NCBI GenBank assembly: GCA_902555535.1 | Contig: CACDTB010000003.1 | Location: forward strand, 1-64,000 | Length of the DNA: 64,000 bases | Direction of reading: 5' to 3' | DNA from: an uncultured Pelagibacteraceae bacterium | Lineage (GTDB): Bacteria > Pseudomonadota > Alphaproteobacteria > Pelagibacterales > Pelagibacteraceae | Shown: positions 28,830-38,301 of the stretch, in pieces | How positions within the stretch are numbered: the stretch's first letter is position 1 | How the letters are laid out: each line of letters starts with the position of its first letter | The notes under the pieces: model-generated | Databases searched by the model: none | Told to the model about the DNA's origin: nothing | The model's input: only the letters and a program-made list of their open reading frames with translations | Position numbers and translations under genes: made by a program

Positions 28830-29684
28830 ATGGTAAAACATCATGATGTAGTTGGGCGATATGTAACAATTGAAGTTGATGATTGTGAATATAAGGTATT
28901 TTATCTTCAAAATGGAAAAGGCATACCTTTAATTTGTCAACATACAGCAGGATGTCATAATCATCAATGGAGAGGACTATTAGAAGACCCAGAAATAACA
29001 AAAAATTATAATGTGATTGCATATGATTTACCTCGTCATGGGAAATCGGATCCTCCACATAATAAAGAGTGGTGGAAAGAAGAATACAAACTTACTGCAG
29101 AGCATTATTGTAACTTCATAGTCAAATTATGTGATGCTTTGGGTCTACAAAATCCAATTTTCATGGGGTCGTCTTTTGGAGGAAATGTTGCTTTACAATT
29201 AGCATTAAGACACCCGAATAAATTTAGAGCTGTAATTCCAGTAGAGGCAGCTGATTATGCCCCAGGATTTTATCTTGATTGGTGGAGACATCCTCACGCA
29301 AATGCTGCTCAGGTTTGTGCAAGCGGTACTTGGGATTTGATGGCACCACAGTCACCAGAAAAAGATAGATGGTTAACTTGGCATTATTATACTCAAGGTT
29401 CAGAGGCTTTTAAGGGTGATTTATACTTTTATTCTGTAGATCATGATTTAAGGAAAGAATTACAAAACATTGATGGCCATAAGTGTCCAGTAATAATGCT
29501 TACAGGAACTTATGATTATTTAACACCCCCAGAGGCGACAGAAAATACCGCGCGACAAATCAAAGGTGGAGTTTATATAGAAATGGCTGATATAGGACAC
29601 TTCCCTATGAGTGAAAATCATGAAGTTTTTAGAGTTTATTTAATGGAAGCCTTAAAAATAATTCAAGAAAGGACTAGTAAATAA
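28830..29684 (+). CDS. Alpha/beta hydrolase
   Basis: GKGIPLICQHTAGCHNHQW, GSSFGGNVALQLALRHP, GTYDYLTPPE; ATG at 28830 has GGAGG 5 nt upstream block, track TTG start 28815 not used. Confidence 0.85.
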   Translation: MVKHHDVVGRYVTIEVDDCEYKVFYLQNGKGIPLICQHTAGCHNHQWRGLLEDPEITKNYNVIAYDLPRHGKSDPPHNKEWWKEEYKLTAEHYCNFIVKLCDALGLQNPIFMGSSFGGNVALQLALRHPNKFRAVIPVEAADYAPGFYLDWWRHPHANAAQVCASGTWDLMAPQSPEKDRWLTWHYYTQGSEAFKGDLYFYSVDHDLRKELQNIDGHKCPVIMLTGTYDYLTPPEATENTARQIKGGVYIEMADIGHFPMSENHEVFRVYLMEALKIIQERTSK

Positions 29685-29704
29685 TTTTTTACTGAGGAGA
29701 AGAT

Positions 29705-30124
29705 ATGGATAAAGACAAAACAGGAGTTCAATTAAATCTAGGTCACACCAGTACGGATGATTACATCACTGAGAAATATGTTTTGCCTCTATTAAGAGAT
29801 GAAAAAATGAGAAACAAACTAATAGAAGAACATAGAGCAACTCCTGTTGGTAAAGCACCGCAACCTCACAAAGGTCAGCCAATGGTTGAGCACAGTAAGG
29901 AATTACAAATCGTACTAGATAAACTTAGAAGGATGCCGATGCATATAAAAAAATATGTAACAATATGTAAAAAAGATTTTCAAGATTATAGAATTGGAAT
30001 TGTTACAGGTGTTAGAGGCGAACCTGTTGAAATATTAGAAGACTCATATTCTTCAGAGGAAGCTTGCGAGCATGCAATATTTTTGAAAAGAATTTTAGAT
30101 TTATTAGAAAGACATGGTGGATAG
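29705..30124 (+). CDS. N,N-dimethylformamidase small-subunit-like protein
   Basis: EEHRATPVGKAPQPH..MPMHIKKYVTICKKDFQDYRIGIV..YSSEEACEHAIFLKRILDL resembles remembered DmfA1; directly upstream of DmfA2-like gene. Confidence 0.6.
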   Translation: MDKDKTGVQLNLGHTSTDDYITEKYVLPLLRDEKMRNKLIEEHRATPVGKAPQPHKGQPMVEHSKELQIVLDKLRRMPMHIKKYVTICKKDFQDYRIGIVTGVRGEPVEILEDSYSSEEACEHAIFLKRILDLLERHGG

Positions 30125-30128
30125 TTAA

Positions 30129-32486
30129 ATGTTAAGAATAACTGGATATAGTGACAAATATACTGCGTTCCCTGGAGAGGAAATAAAATTTTATGTTAAT
30201 GCTGAAAAAAATGAAAATTATGAAGTTCAAATAGTAAGATTAATACATGGTGATACGAATCCTGAAGGCCCAGGTTATAAAGATGAGGAGGTAGGAGCTG
30301 AATGTAATGGAAACTATCAAGGAAGAAATCAAAAAATTCATGGTGGTTCTTATTTAATTGTCCCTCAAGATGATAGATTAAATACATCTAGTTTTACTTT
30401 ACAAGCTTATATTTTTCCAACAACTCCAGACAAAGGTAGACAAGGAATTTTAACTAAGTGGAATCAAAAAACTAAAAGTGGTTATGGACTTTTTATTGAT
30501 GAAAATGCATGTTTGTCAGTATCAATAGGAGATGGTAACGGACAAATATCGGCACTTTCAAGTGAAAAGAAATTAATGAGAAAAGTTTGGTATTTAGTAG
30601 CCGCTTCTTATGATGCTGAAACAGGTAAATTAAAACTTTATCAAGAGCCTTGTGTGACACCGACAAATGGTGGATTAGGTATGTCACTTCTTCATCCGGC
30701 AGATGAAACAACATCATATGTAGAGTCTATTAGCAATTTAAAACCAAGAGCTAACGATGCTCCTTTCTTAATGGCAGCTTGTTCTTTAAATGACAGATCA
30801 GGCAGACATATACATGGTGCACATTATAAAGAAGCTACAAGCCCTATTGAGTTACCTGAACAAACTTTAACTTATAATGGTAAAATCGATAGACCTAGAT
30901 TGAGTAAAAAAGCACTATCAAAATCTGATATTGAGTCCCTTGCTAGAGGATTTACTGATTGTACATCTGAGTTAAGATCTGAAGTAATCGGTGCTTGGGA
31001 TTTCCATGCTAATATCACAAAAAATATAGCTTCTACGCACATTGTGGATAAAACCTCAAATCATTTAAACGGGTTTATAATAAATTTACCATGCAGAGGT
31101 ATGACAGGTTATAATTGGACTGCAGATGAAATGGTATTTCATCACAAACCTGAGGAATATGGGGCTATACATTTTCATGATGATGATATTGATGATGCAA
31201 GATGGGATGTAGACTTTACTTATAAAGTACCAGATTTGATAAGAAGTGGAGTTTATGCTGCTAGATTAAGAATTAATGGTGAGGAGTCTGCAGAAACTGA
31301 AGATTTTATACCTTTTGTAATCAAGCCGCCAAAAGGAAAAACAACCTCTGACCTTCTGTTTGTTTTACCAACAAATAGTTATATCGCTTACTCAAATGAT
31401 AATTTGGGAACTAATTCTGTTGTAGCACAATTACTAGCTGGAAAAGTTCCTGTTTTAGGTGCAGCGGATTTATATCTTAATGAACATAGAGAATATGGTT
31501 TATCAACTTATTCTTTACACTCAGATGGTAGTGGTGTTGCAATTTCTTCAAGATTAAGACCAATACTTAATATGAGACCAAAATATAGACACTGGCTATC
31601 CCCCTCATTATGGCAATTGAATGCAGATCTTCATTTAACAGATTGGTTAGAGGAAAAGAATTTTGATTTTGATGTAGTTACTGATGAAGATTTACACTTA
31701 GAAGGTGTTGAACTATTAAATCGTTATAAATGCGTTCTTACTGGATCACACCCAGAATATAGTTCAGAGAAAATGTTAGCTGCTTATGAACAGTATCAAT
31801 TGAACGGTGGAAGATGGATTTATTTAGGATCAGATGGATTTTACTGGATAAGTGAATATCATCCTGAAAATCCAAATATAATTGAAGTTAGAAAAGGTGA
31901 AGCAGGTACAAGGGCTTGGACTGCGAACCCAGGAGAGTATAACAATGCATTTGATGGAAAGTATGGAGGTATGTGGAGAGCAAGAGGAAGAATACCTTCA
32001 AAAGTATGTGGACTTACATTTACTGCATATGGATTTGATGTAAGTTCTTATTACAAAAGATGTCCTGATAGCAAAAGACCAGAATGTTCATGGATATTTG
32101 ATGGAGTTGGTGAAGATGAGGTAATTGGAGATTTTGGTTTAGTTGGTGGGGGTGCAGCTGGTTTAGAGCTAGACAGATATGATTTAGAATTTGGGACACC
32201 TCACAATGCTTATTTATTAGCAAGGTCTGAAAATCATACAAATCTTATGATGCAGGTAAACGAGGAAATTCACTTTACTGTAAGAGGATATTATGGGGGT
32301 GGAACAGAAAACCCGATGGTAAGAGCAGATATGATTTATTATAAAACTCCAAATAATGGAGCGCTTTTTGCTCCAGGCTCGTTGTCATTTTGTGGAAGTT
32401 TATCTTACAATAACTACAACAATAACGTTTCAAAAATTCTTGAAAACGCAATTAGAGGATTTTTGAAAGAAGGTCCTTTACCATAA
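30129..32486 (+). CDS. N,N-dimethylformamidase large-subunit-like protein (LamG-like + DMFA2_C)
   Basis: 785 aa; DKYTAFPGEEIKFYV, LamG-like SFTLQAYIFPTTPDKGRQGILTKW, PTNSYIAYSND, VLTGSHPEYSSEKM. Confidence 0.8.
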   Translation: MLRITGYSDKYTAFPGEEIKFYVNAEKNENYEVQIVRLIHGDTNPEGPGYKDEEVGAECNGNYQGRNQKIHGGSYLIVPQDDRLNTSSFTLQAYIFPTTPDKGRQGILTKWNQKTKSGYGLFIDENACLSVSIGDGNGQISALSSEKKLMRKVWYLVAASYDAETGKLKLYQEPCVTPTNGGLGMSLLHPADETTSYVESISNLKPRANDAPFLMAACSLNDRSGRHIHGAHYKEATSPIELPEQTLTYNGKIDRPRLSKKALSKSDIESLARGFTDCTSELRSEVIGAWDFHANITKNIASTHIVDKTSNHLNGFIINLPCRGMTGYNWTADEMVFHHKPEEYGAIHFHDDDIDDARWDVDFTYKVPDLIRSGVYAARLRINGEESAETEDFIPFVIKPPKGKTTSDLLFVLPTNSYIAYSNDNLGTNSVVAQLLAGKVPVLGAADLYLNEHREYGLSTYSLHSDGSGVAISSRLRPILNMRPKYRHWLSPSLWQLNADLHLTDWLEEKNFDFDVVTDEDLHLEGVELLNRYKCVLTGSHPEYSSEKMLAAYEQYQLNGGRWIYLGSDGFYWISEYHPENPNIIEVRKGEAGTRAWTANPGEYNNAFDGKYGGMWRARGRIPSKVCGLTFTAYGFDVSSYYKRCPDSKRPECSWIFDGVGEDEVIGDFGLVGGGAAGLELDRYDLEFGTPHNAYLLARSENHTNLMMQVNEEIHFTVRGYYGGGTENPMVRADMIYYKTPNNGALFAPGSLSFCGSLSYNNYNNNVSKILENAIRGFLKEGPLP

Positions 32487-32854
32487 TGAGCAATCATCAA
32501 TTTACTAGGCCAGAAGGAACCGGGGGAAAAAGTATCTTAGGATCTGATGATAAAACACCATTAAATCAGTTAGAGAAGGAAGCCTTAGGTGATTTAGATC
32601 AAGATAAATTAAATGAATTAGCAAAATGCTTATTTACACTAAATAATAGAAGATACGGACCAATACCAGGAGCTTATATGGTTATGTGCACAAATCCTGG
32701 TAAAGAGTGGTGTGTCGCTCAACTAAATGCAGATCGAGCTAAGCCATTTATTATTTTTGAGGATAAAAAATATTCATCAATAAAAGAGGCCCAGCAAGAA
32801 GCAGAGAGAATTAAAAAAGAAAAAGGTGAAACAGCACCAAGACGCTGCACTTGA
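32486..32854 (+). CDS. Conserved-looking hypothetical protein
   Basis: 122 aa ORF in operon, ATG overlaps stop of upstream gene. Confidence 0.65.
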   Translation: MSNHQFTRPEGTGGKSILGSDDKTPLNQLEKEALGDLDQDKLNELAKCLFTLNNRRYGPIPGAYMVMCTNPGKEWCVAQLNADRAKPFIIFEDKKYSSIKEAQQEAERIKKEKGETAPRRCT

Positions 32855-32875
32855 TCAATAGAAGGGATTTAAGTT

Positions 32876-33154
32876 ATGGCAAACTCCAAAGTCCTTGTTA
32901 AAAATGATAAAGTCATTGTGACAGAATGGTCTTTTGATATAGGTGATAGTACCGGTCATCATATACATCAATATAATTATGTTGTGATTCCAATGTTGGA
33001 TGGTGAGCTTAAAATAATTGATAAAAACAATAATGAAACAATATCAAAATTAACAAAAGGTGTTGCTTATTACCGAGACAAAGGGGTAGAGCACAACGTA
33101 TTTAATAACAATAATTTTCCGTATTCTTTTATAGAAGTTGAAATGGTAGATTAA
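32876..33154 (+). CDS. Cupin-like small protein
   Basis: GHHIHQYNYVVIPMLDGELKI..GVEHNVFN cupin motifs. Confidence 0.75.
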   Translation: MANSKVLVKNDKVIVTEWSFDIGDSTGHHIHQYNYVVIPMLDGELKIIDKNNNETISKLTKGVAYYRDKGVEHNVFNNNNFPYSFIEVEMVD

Positions 33155-33155
33155 A

Positions 33156-35222
33156 ATGTCAGAAAAGTCTGTTTGGTTATTTTTATTTATTTTACTTTAT
33201 GCAGCATTTTGTTTTTTTTGGGGAGTAAGAGGATCAAAGTTTAATTCAGAGAATCCTCAAAAATATTATTTAGCTGACAAAAATGTTTCCTCGTGGGTAT
33301 TTTTCTTTGCTGCAACAGCTGCAACATTTGCTGGTTTAACTATAATTTCTCAAACAAGTTTAATATACAACGATGGATTTCAATATGTTGGAACGGCATT
33401 TATAGCGATTACAGTTCCACTTGGTAGTATCTTTTTCTTTAAAAGACAATGGATGTTAAGTAGGAAGTTTGGCTACATAACACCTGGTGAAATGTATTAT
33501 GACTATTATAAAAGTGATACCTTAAGAATAATTACAGTTCTTGTAACTTTTTTTGTAGCAATACCTTTGTTAGCAGTTTTTTTTGGAGCAACAGGTTTTT
33601 TGGTAAACATTTTGTCTGATGGATACATTTCACGAGATCTTGGGATGTGGGTTATTTCAACAATTGTATTATTTTATGTTACAAGAGGAGGTTTTAAATC
33701 TGTTGTTAGTGTAGGCGTGGTACAATCTTGGTTATACTTTTTAACTGTTATTATACTCGGTCTTATTATTTATTTTTTTGTAGGAAATTTTGAAACTTTT
33801 GGAAGAGCATTATCTAAAATTGCAACTACACCTATAAGCAATTGGGGTAATACTCAAGGATATGGAGGAGGAGATTTCAATGGATATTTTGCATTACCTG
33901 GTGTTATTCAATGGGTAGCAGGCCTAGGAAAAAATCCTGCAGTTGGAGGACCATGGACTGCTATGATGATATTTACATTTGCTATTTCTTTTATGGGAGT
34001 AGTGTTATCTCCATCTTTCTCAATGTGGAGCTATACCGCAAAACATCCAAAAGTATTCTCTTATTATCAAATTTGGGGTTCAGCGGTAGTAGTTGGCATT
34101 TTATTGTTTGTATTTGCTACTTATCAAGGTGTAGGCGCTAGTTTGTTGGGAGCAAATTCTGAGATAAATAGTAGTGGTTTATCAATAAACAAAATACTCC
34201 CAGAAGTATCATCAGAAGATCATTCACTACTAATTTATCAAATTATAAATTTAATGGATAACAGTGCTTTATGGGTAACTGGATTGTTAGCCGTAGGGGT
34301 AATTGCAGCAATTCAGTCTACTGCAGCGGCTTTTTTAATTACATCAGGAGGCATTATTACCAGAGATCTTTATAAAACTTATGTTAATAAAAATATTTCC
34401 TGGGAAAATGAATTAGTAGCAGTTCGAATAATTACAATGTTAATATTTTTAGCTGCACTTTATCTTGCAACATTTGCAAAACCTGCCATGGTAATTTTTA
34501 GTGGTATATCAATATCAATAGCTTTTCAGTTTTTAATCGTTCTTTTAGGTTTAATTTGGTTTCCGTGGATAACCAGAGGGGCTGCAATATCTGGTATTAT
34601 CATAGGAATTATTATTGTAATTTTAACAGAGACTATCGGACAACAAATTTCAGGTAATAGATTACCATGGGGAAGATGGCCATTAACAATTCATTCTGGT
34701 GTTTGGGGATTGTTATTTAATGTATTTATATGCTTTTCTGTTTCAGCTTTTTCTTCACTAACAAAAATAGACTCAGATAGAAATCATAGACAAAAATATC
34801 ATGACTTCTTAAATGATCACATGGGTCTTCATCCAAGTAGAACTAAACTTAGATCATTTGCTTATGTAATTGCCTTGATATGGTTATTTTTTGGTGCAGG
34901 ACCTGGACAAGTTCTTGGAAATAGTTTTTTTGGTGAACCAAGTGCAGGATATGAAGAATGGATCTTAAAAATACCTTCTTTATGGGGATATCAATTAATC
35001 TGGTGGTTTTTTGGTATAGGTTTAATTTGGTTCTTGGCTAGTAAAATGGATCTATCAACTTTACCTAACAAACCTATACAAGCAAACGATTTATATAAGA
35101 GTCCAGATGAAATATCAGGAGAAGTTAATTATATTGATAAACTAGGAACAGGCTACGGTTGGATTTTAATACTAATTGGTATAGCTATTTTTGCAATAAT
35201 CTTTTACGTATATTTTGTTTAG
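33156..35222 (+). CDS. Sodium:solute symporter (SSS) family
   Basis: 688 aa, SSS motifs ATAATFAGLTIISQTSLIYNDG, TRGGFKSVVSVGVVQSWL, GVIAAIQSTAAAFLITSGGIITRDLYK. Confidence 0.87.
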   Translation: MSEKSVWLFLFILLYAAFCFFWGVRGSKFNSENPQKYYLADKNVSSWVFFFAATAATFAGLTIISQTSLIYNDGFQYVGTAFIAITVPLGSIFFFKRQWMLSRKFGYITPGEMYYDYYKSDTLRIITVLVTFFVAIPLLAVFFGATGFLVNILSDGYISRDLGMWVISTIVLFYVTRGGFKSVVSVGVVQSWLYFLTVIILGLIIYFFVGNFETFGRALSKIATTPISNWGNTQGYGGGDFNGYFALPGVIQWVAGLGKNPAVGGPWTAMMIFTFAISFMGVVLSPSFSMWSYTAKHPKVFSYYQIWGSAVVVGILLFVFATYQGVGASLLGANSEINSSGLSINKILPEVSSEDHSLLIYQIINLMDNSALWVTGLLAVGVIAAIQSTAAAFLITSGGIITRDLYKTYVNKNISWENELVAVRIITMLIFLAALYLATFAKPAMVIFSGISISIAFQFLIVLLGLIWFPWITRGAAISGIIIGIIIVILTETIGQQISGNRLPWGRWPLTIHSGVWGLLFNVFICFSVSAFSSLTKIDSDRNHRQKYHDFLNDHMGLHPSRTKLRSFAYVIALIWLFFGAGPGQVLGNSFFGEPSAGYEEWILKIPSLWGYQLIWWFFGIGLIWFLASKMDLSTLPNKPIQANDLYKSPDEISGEVNYIDKLGTGYGWILILIGIAIFAIIFYVYFV

Positions 35223-36401
35223 GTGATTATGAATTTAAATAATTTTACATTTAATACAACATCAGGAATTAGATTTGGTAATGGTACGTCTAAAAGTTGT
35301 GTTTCAGAAATATCTCAAAAACTTGGACCAAATATTTTATTTATTACAGACAAAGATTTAATGTCATTAAAATTAACAGAACCTACTTTAATTGAATTAA
35401 ACAAATTATCCTCAAAAGTAGAAGTTTTCCAAGATGTTGAGGCTGATCCTTCTCTAAAAACACTAATGAATGCGATAGAGATTGGGAAGAAAAATAAAAT
35501 TACAGGAGTTATTGGTTTTGGAGGCGGGTCATCAATGGATGTTGCTAAGCTAACTTCACTAATCCTAGGTTCAAACGAGAATATTGAAGAGGCATGGGGT
35601 GTTTCTAACGCTAAAGGTCCAAGATTACCTTTAATATTAGTTCCAACCACAGCAGGAACGGGTTCGGAAGTGACTCCTATATCTATAATTACTGTAGGAG
35701 AGGAGGAAAAAAAAGGTGTATCTTCTCCAATTATTCTTCCAGATATAGCTATTTTGGATCCAGAATTAACCGTTGGTTTACCAGCTCATACTACTGCAGC
35801 AACAGGTATTGATGCAATGGTTCATGCAATAGAGGGTTATGCCTCTGCAAATAAAAATAACAATCCAATATCGAAAATGATTGCTGTAGAGGCACTGAAG
35901 CTTTTAGGAGGTTCAATTGAAAAAGCTGTTTTTGAAGGCTCAAATATTGAGGCAAGAGGCAATATGTTATTAGGTGCAATGTTAGCAGGAAAATCTTTTG
36001 CTAATTCTCCAGTTGCTGCTGTTCATGCTTTAGCATATCCTATTGGAGGAACATTTCATGTATCCCATGGTCTTTCAAACTCTCTAGTTCTTCCATATGT
36101 TTTAAGATTTAATAGTGTAGATAATAAAGCCACAAAAGACTATTCAGATTTAGCTCCGTTTCTTTTTCCTGATATCGATATGAGTAAGGGAAGCCAAGCT
36201 ATTTGTAAGGAGTTTATAGATAGGCTTGAAAATTTATCAAAAAAACTTGGTCTTCCACAAAAATTAAGGGAGGTCAATATTCCCAAGGAAGCATGTAAAA
36301 AAATGGCTTCAGATGCAATGAAACAAACCCGTTTATTAGTAAATAATCCAAGAGAGGTGACAGAAAATGACGCTCTTAACATTTATGAGGCTGCCTGGTA
36401 G
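35223..36401 (+). CDS. Iron-containing alcohol dehydrogenase
   Basis: GFGGGSSMDVAKLTSL, PTTAGTGSEVTP, GIDAMVHAIEGY, HVSHGLSNSLVLP. Confidence 0.92.
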   Translation: MIMNLNNFTFNTTSGIRFGNGTSKSCVSEISQKLGPNILFITDKDLMSLKLTEPTLIELNKLSSKVEVFQDVEADPSLKTLMNAIEIGKKNKITGVIGFGGGSSMDVAKLTSLILGSNENIEEAWGVSNAKGPRLPLILVPTTAGTGSEVTPISIITVGEEEKKGVSSPIILPDIAILDPELTVGLPAHTTAATGIDAMVHAIEGYASANKNNNPISKMIAVEALKLLGGSIEKAVFEGSNIEARGNMLLGAMLAGKSFANSPVAAVHALAYPIGGTFHVSHGLSNSLVLPYVLRFNSVDNKATKDYSDLAPFLFPDIDMSKGSQAICKEFIDRLENLSKKLGLPQKLREVNIPKEACKKMASDAMKQTRLLVNNPREVTENDALNIYEAAW

Positions 36402-36409
36402 AATTAATT

Positions 36410-37246
36410 ATGGAAAATAATAAAGAAGATATTTTTGAAAATACAACAAAGTTTAATTCTGGAATTAAACTTTATATGTTCCAAACAGGATCTATAAAAA
36501 CAAAATTAAAGTTCATTAAAATGAATCATAGTGAGGAACCTTATGAAATTCCAGTTCCATGGTTTTTAATAAAGCATCCTCAAGGAGATGTAATTATTGA
36601 TGGCGGAATGCCAATTGAAGCAGCACTCGATAAACATAAACATTGGGGTGATGTAGTAGATGCTTACGATCCAGTTATGAAAGTTTCTGAATGGTGTAAA
36701 GAGGTAGTTAAAACTGTAAATACAAACCCCGAGGATGTTAAATATGTTATACAAACTCATTTACATTTAGATCATTCAGGGGCGATTGGACACTTCCCAA
36801 ACGCTACCCATATAACTCAAAGAATAGAATATGATTATGCCTTTAACCCTGACTGGTTTTCTCAACCCGCATATATAAGAGCAGATTTTGACAAACCAAA
36901 TATAAGATGGAAATTTTTACAAGGCAAAAAAACGGATTTTTATGATGTCTATGGCGATGGAGTTATTAAAATAATATTTACTCCTGGCCATACTCCAGGA
37001 CATCAATCTGTTCTAGTAAATCTTCCAAAAACTGGACACATGTTGTTTACTGGAGATGCTTGTTACACAGGAGATCATTGGTGTGATAAATGCTTGCCAG
37101 GTCTTGTAGCATCTGCTTCTGACGCTGCTGACTCTGTTAAAAAATTAAGAAAGGTCGCAAAAGATCATAATGCTAAAGTAGTTTGGGGCCATGACCCTGT
37201 TACTTGGTTAGATTGGAAAAAAGCTCCAATGTTTTATTACGATTAA
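36410..37246 (+). CDS. Metallo-beta-lactamase-fold hydrolase (AHL-lactonase-like family)
   Basis: QTHLHLDHSGAIGHF, FTPGHTPGHQSVLV, FTGDACY, VVWGHDP. Confidence 0.87.
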   Translation: MENNKEDIFENTTKFNSGIKLYMFQTGSIKTKLKFIKMNHSEEPYEIPVPWFLIKHPQGDVIIDGGMPIEAALDKHKHWGDVVDAYDPVMKVSEWCKEVVKTVNTNPEDVKYVIQTHLHLDHSGAIGHFPNATHITQRIEYDYAFNPDWFSQPAYIRADFDKPNIRWKFLQGKKTDFYDVYGDGVIKIIFTPGHTPGHQSVLVNLPKTGHMLFTGDACYTGDHWCDKCLPGLVASASDAADSVKKLRKVAKDHNAKVVWGHDPVTWLDWKKAPMFYYD

Positions 37247-37849
37247 TTAAACGCTCTCTTTTGGAATTGTATTTTTCATAAAATCTTTTTGGTTAAAAAT
37301 TTTCAACCATTTATCCAAAATTACGCAATCTTTAGTCCATTTATCAGTGAATCTAAATTTTGTATATTCTAGAGCACAAGCAACCGCTATTTGATCCATT
37401 GATAAATCATCGATTGTGTGCCTTTTCCATTGGTTTTCAAGCCATTTTATTGTTCTAAAAATTCTAATTTCTTGCTTATCAATGAAAGATTTACTTTGTT
37501 CATTTGAAGGTCTAATTATTTCCATTCTTCTTTCTAGACCTGCTTCCATTAAACCATTTGCTAAAGAAATAATGGTCATTATTTCCCAGTAATTTTTTTG
37601 GTCAAATAAAGTTTTTTTTTGAGATATTGAGTCAAAATATAAACAAATATTGTCACTATCAACGATTGTTTGATTTTCATTGATAACTAGAGTTGGAATT
37701 TTTCGTAAAGGGTTAAAAGTATCTAAAAATTCAGACTCTTGAACTTTTATAATTTTCTCTTCTATTGGGATATCATGAATTAGGGCAGCAATTTTTGTTT
37801 TTCTACCAAATGGTGAGTTTGGGCCGTTATAGAGAATAAGCTTTTTCAA
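37247..37849 (-). CDS. Glutathione S-transferase family protein
   Basis: N-terminal thioredoxin-like LYNGPNSPFGRKTKIA, LRKIPTLVINENQTIVDSDNICLYF. Confidence 0.85.
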   Translation of the reverse strand: MKKLILYNGPNSPFGRKTKIAALIHDIPIEEKIIKVQESEFLDTFNPLRKIPTLVINENQTIVDSDNICLYFDSISQKKTLFDQKNYWEIMTIISLANGLMEAGLERRMEIIRPSNEQSKSFIDKQEIRIFRTIKWLENQWKRHTIDDLSMDQIAVACALEYTKFRFTDKWTKDCVILDKWLKIFNQKDFMKNTIPKESV

Positions 37850-37853
37850 TGAT

Positions 37854-38075
37854 TTACAACTTACATATTAGAGAAAAAATATTTATTGTTATAAATGTTT
37901 TAATCTCTGTTTTAAGTTCCTCAAAATTAATTAATTTTGGGTTTTGGTTTGATAAGCTAATATCTAAAATTGTCTTAGTTTCTTTTTTTGACATACCTGT
38001 TTCATTTGAAAGTTCAACAATTGTTTTTAAATATCGTACAATAAATTTTTGATCTTGATTCATAATATTATTCAA
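37854..38075 (-). CDS. Small hypothetical protein
   Basis: 73 aa, exactly fills the GST-BCCP gap with 8-nt overlap to the upstream stop; opposite-strand ORF 37849-38052 competes. Confidence 0.5.
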   Translation of the reverse strand: MNNIMNQDQKFIVRYLKTIVELSNETGMSKKETKTILDISLSNQNPKLINFEELKTEIKTFITINIFSLICKL

Positions 38076-38286
38076 TAACTATTGCTACCATTCCAGGCTC
38101 AACTGCCTCTTGATCGTTATGAATATTAACCTGGACTACTTTGCCATCAACAGGCGAACTATGATGCACCTCAGTCTTCATAACCTCCATGATAAATAAA
38201 TTGTCATCTTTTTTAACTTCATCTCCTTCCTGAACTAACACTTTCCATATATTTCCAGGGACTGTTGTTTTAACTTCTGTAGTCAT
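38068..38286 (-). CDS. Stand-alone biotin/lipoyl carrier protein (BCCP-like)
   Basis: 72 aa, TVPGNIWKVLVQEGDEVKKDDNLFIMEVMKTEVHHSSPVDGKV, biotinyl-Lys in EVMKTE. Confidence 0.85.
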   Translation of the reverse strand: MTTEVKTTVPGNIWKVLVQEGDEVKKDDNLFIMEVMKTEVHHSSPVDGKVVQVNIHNDQEAVEPGMVAIVIE

Positions 38287-38301
38287 AATTTATAATTTAA
38301 T

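Noticed and set aside
37849-38052. 67-aa plus-strand ORF in the GST-BCCP gap
   Set aside because: Competes with a co-directional minus-strand ORF that fits the operon spacing better
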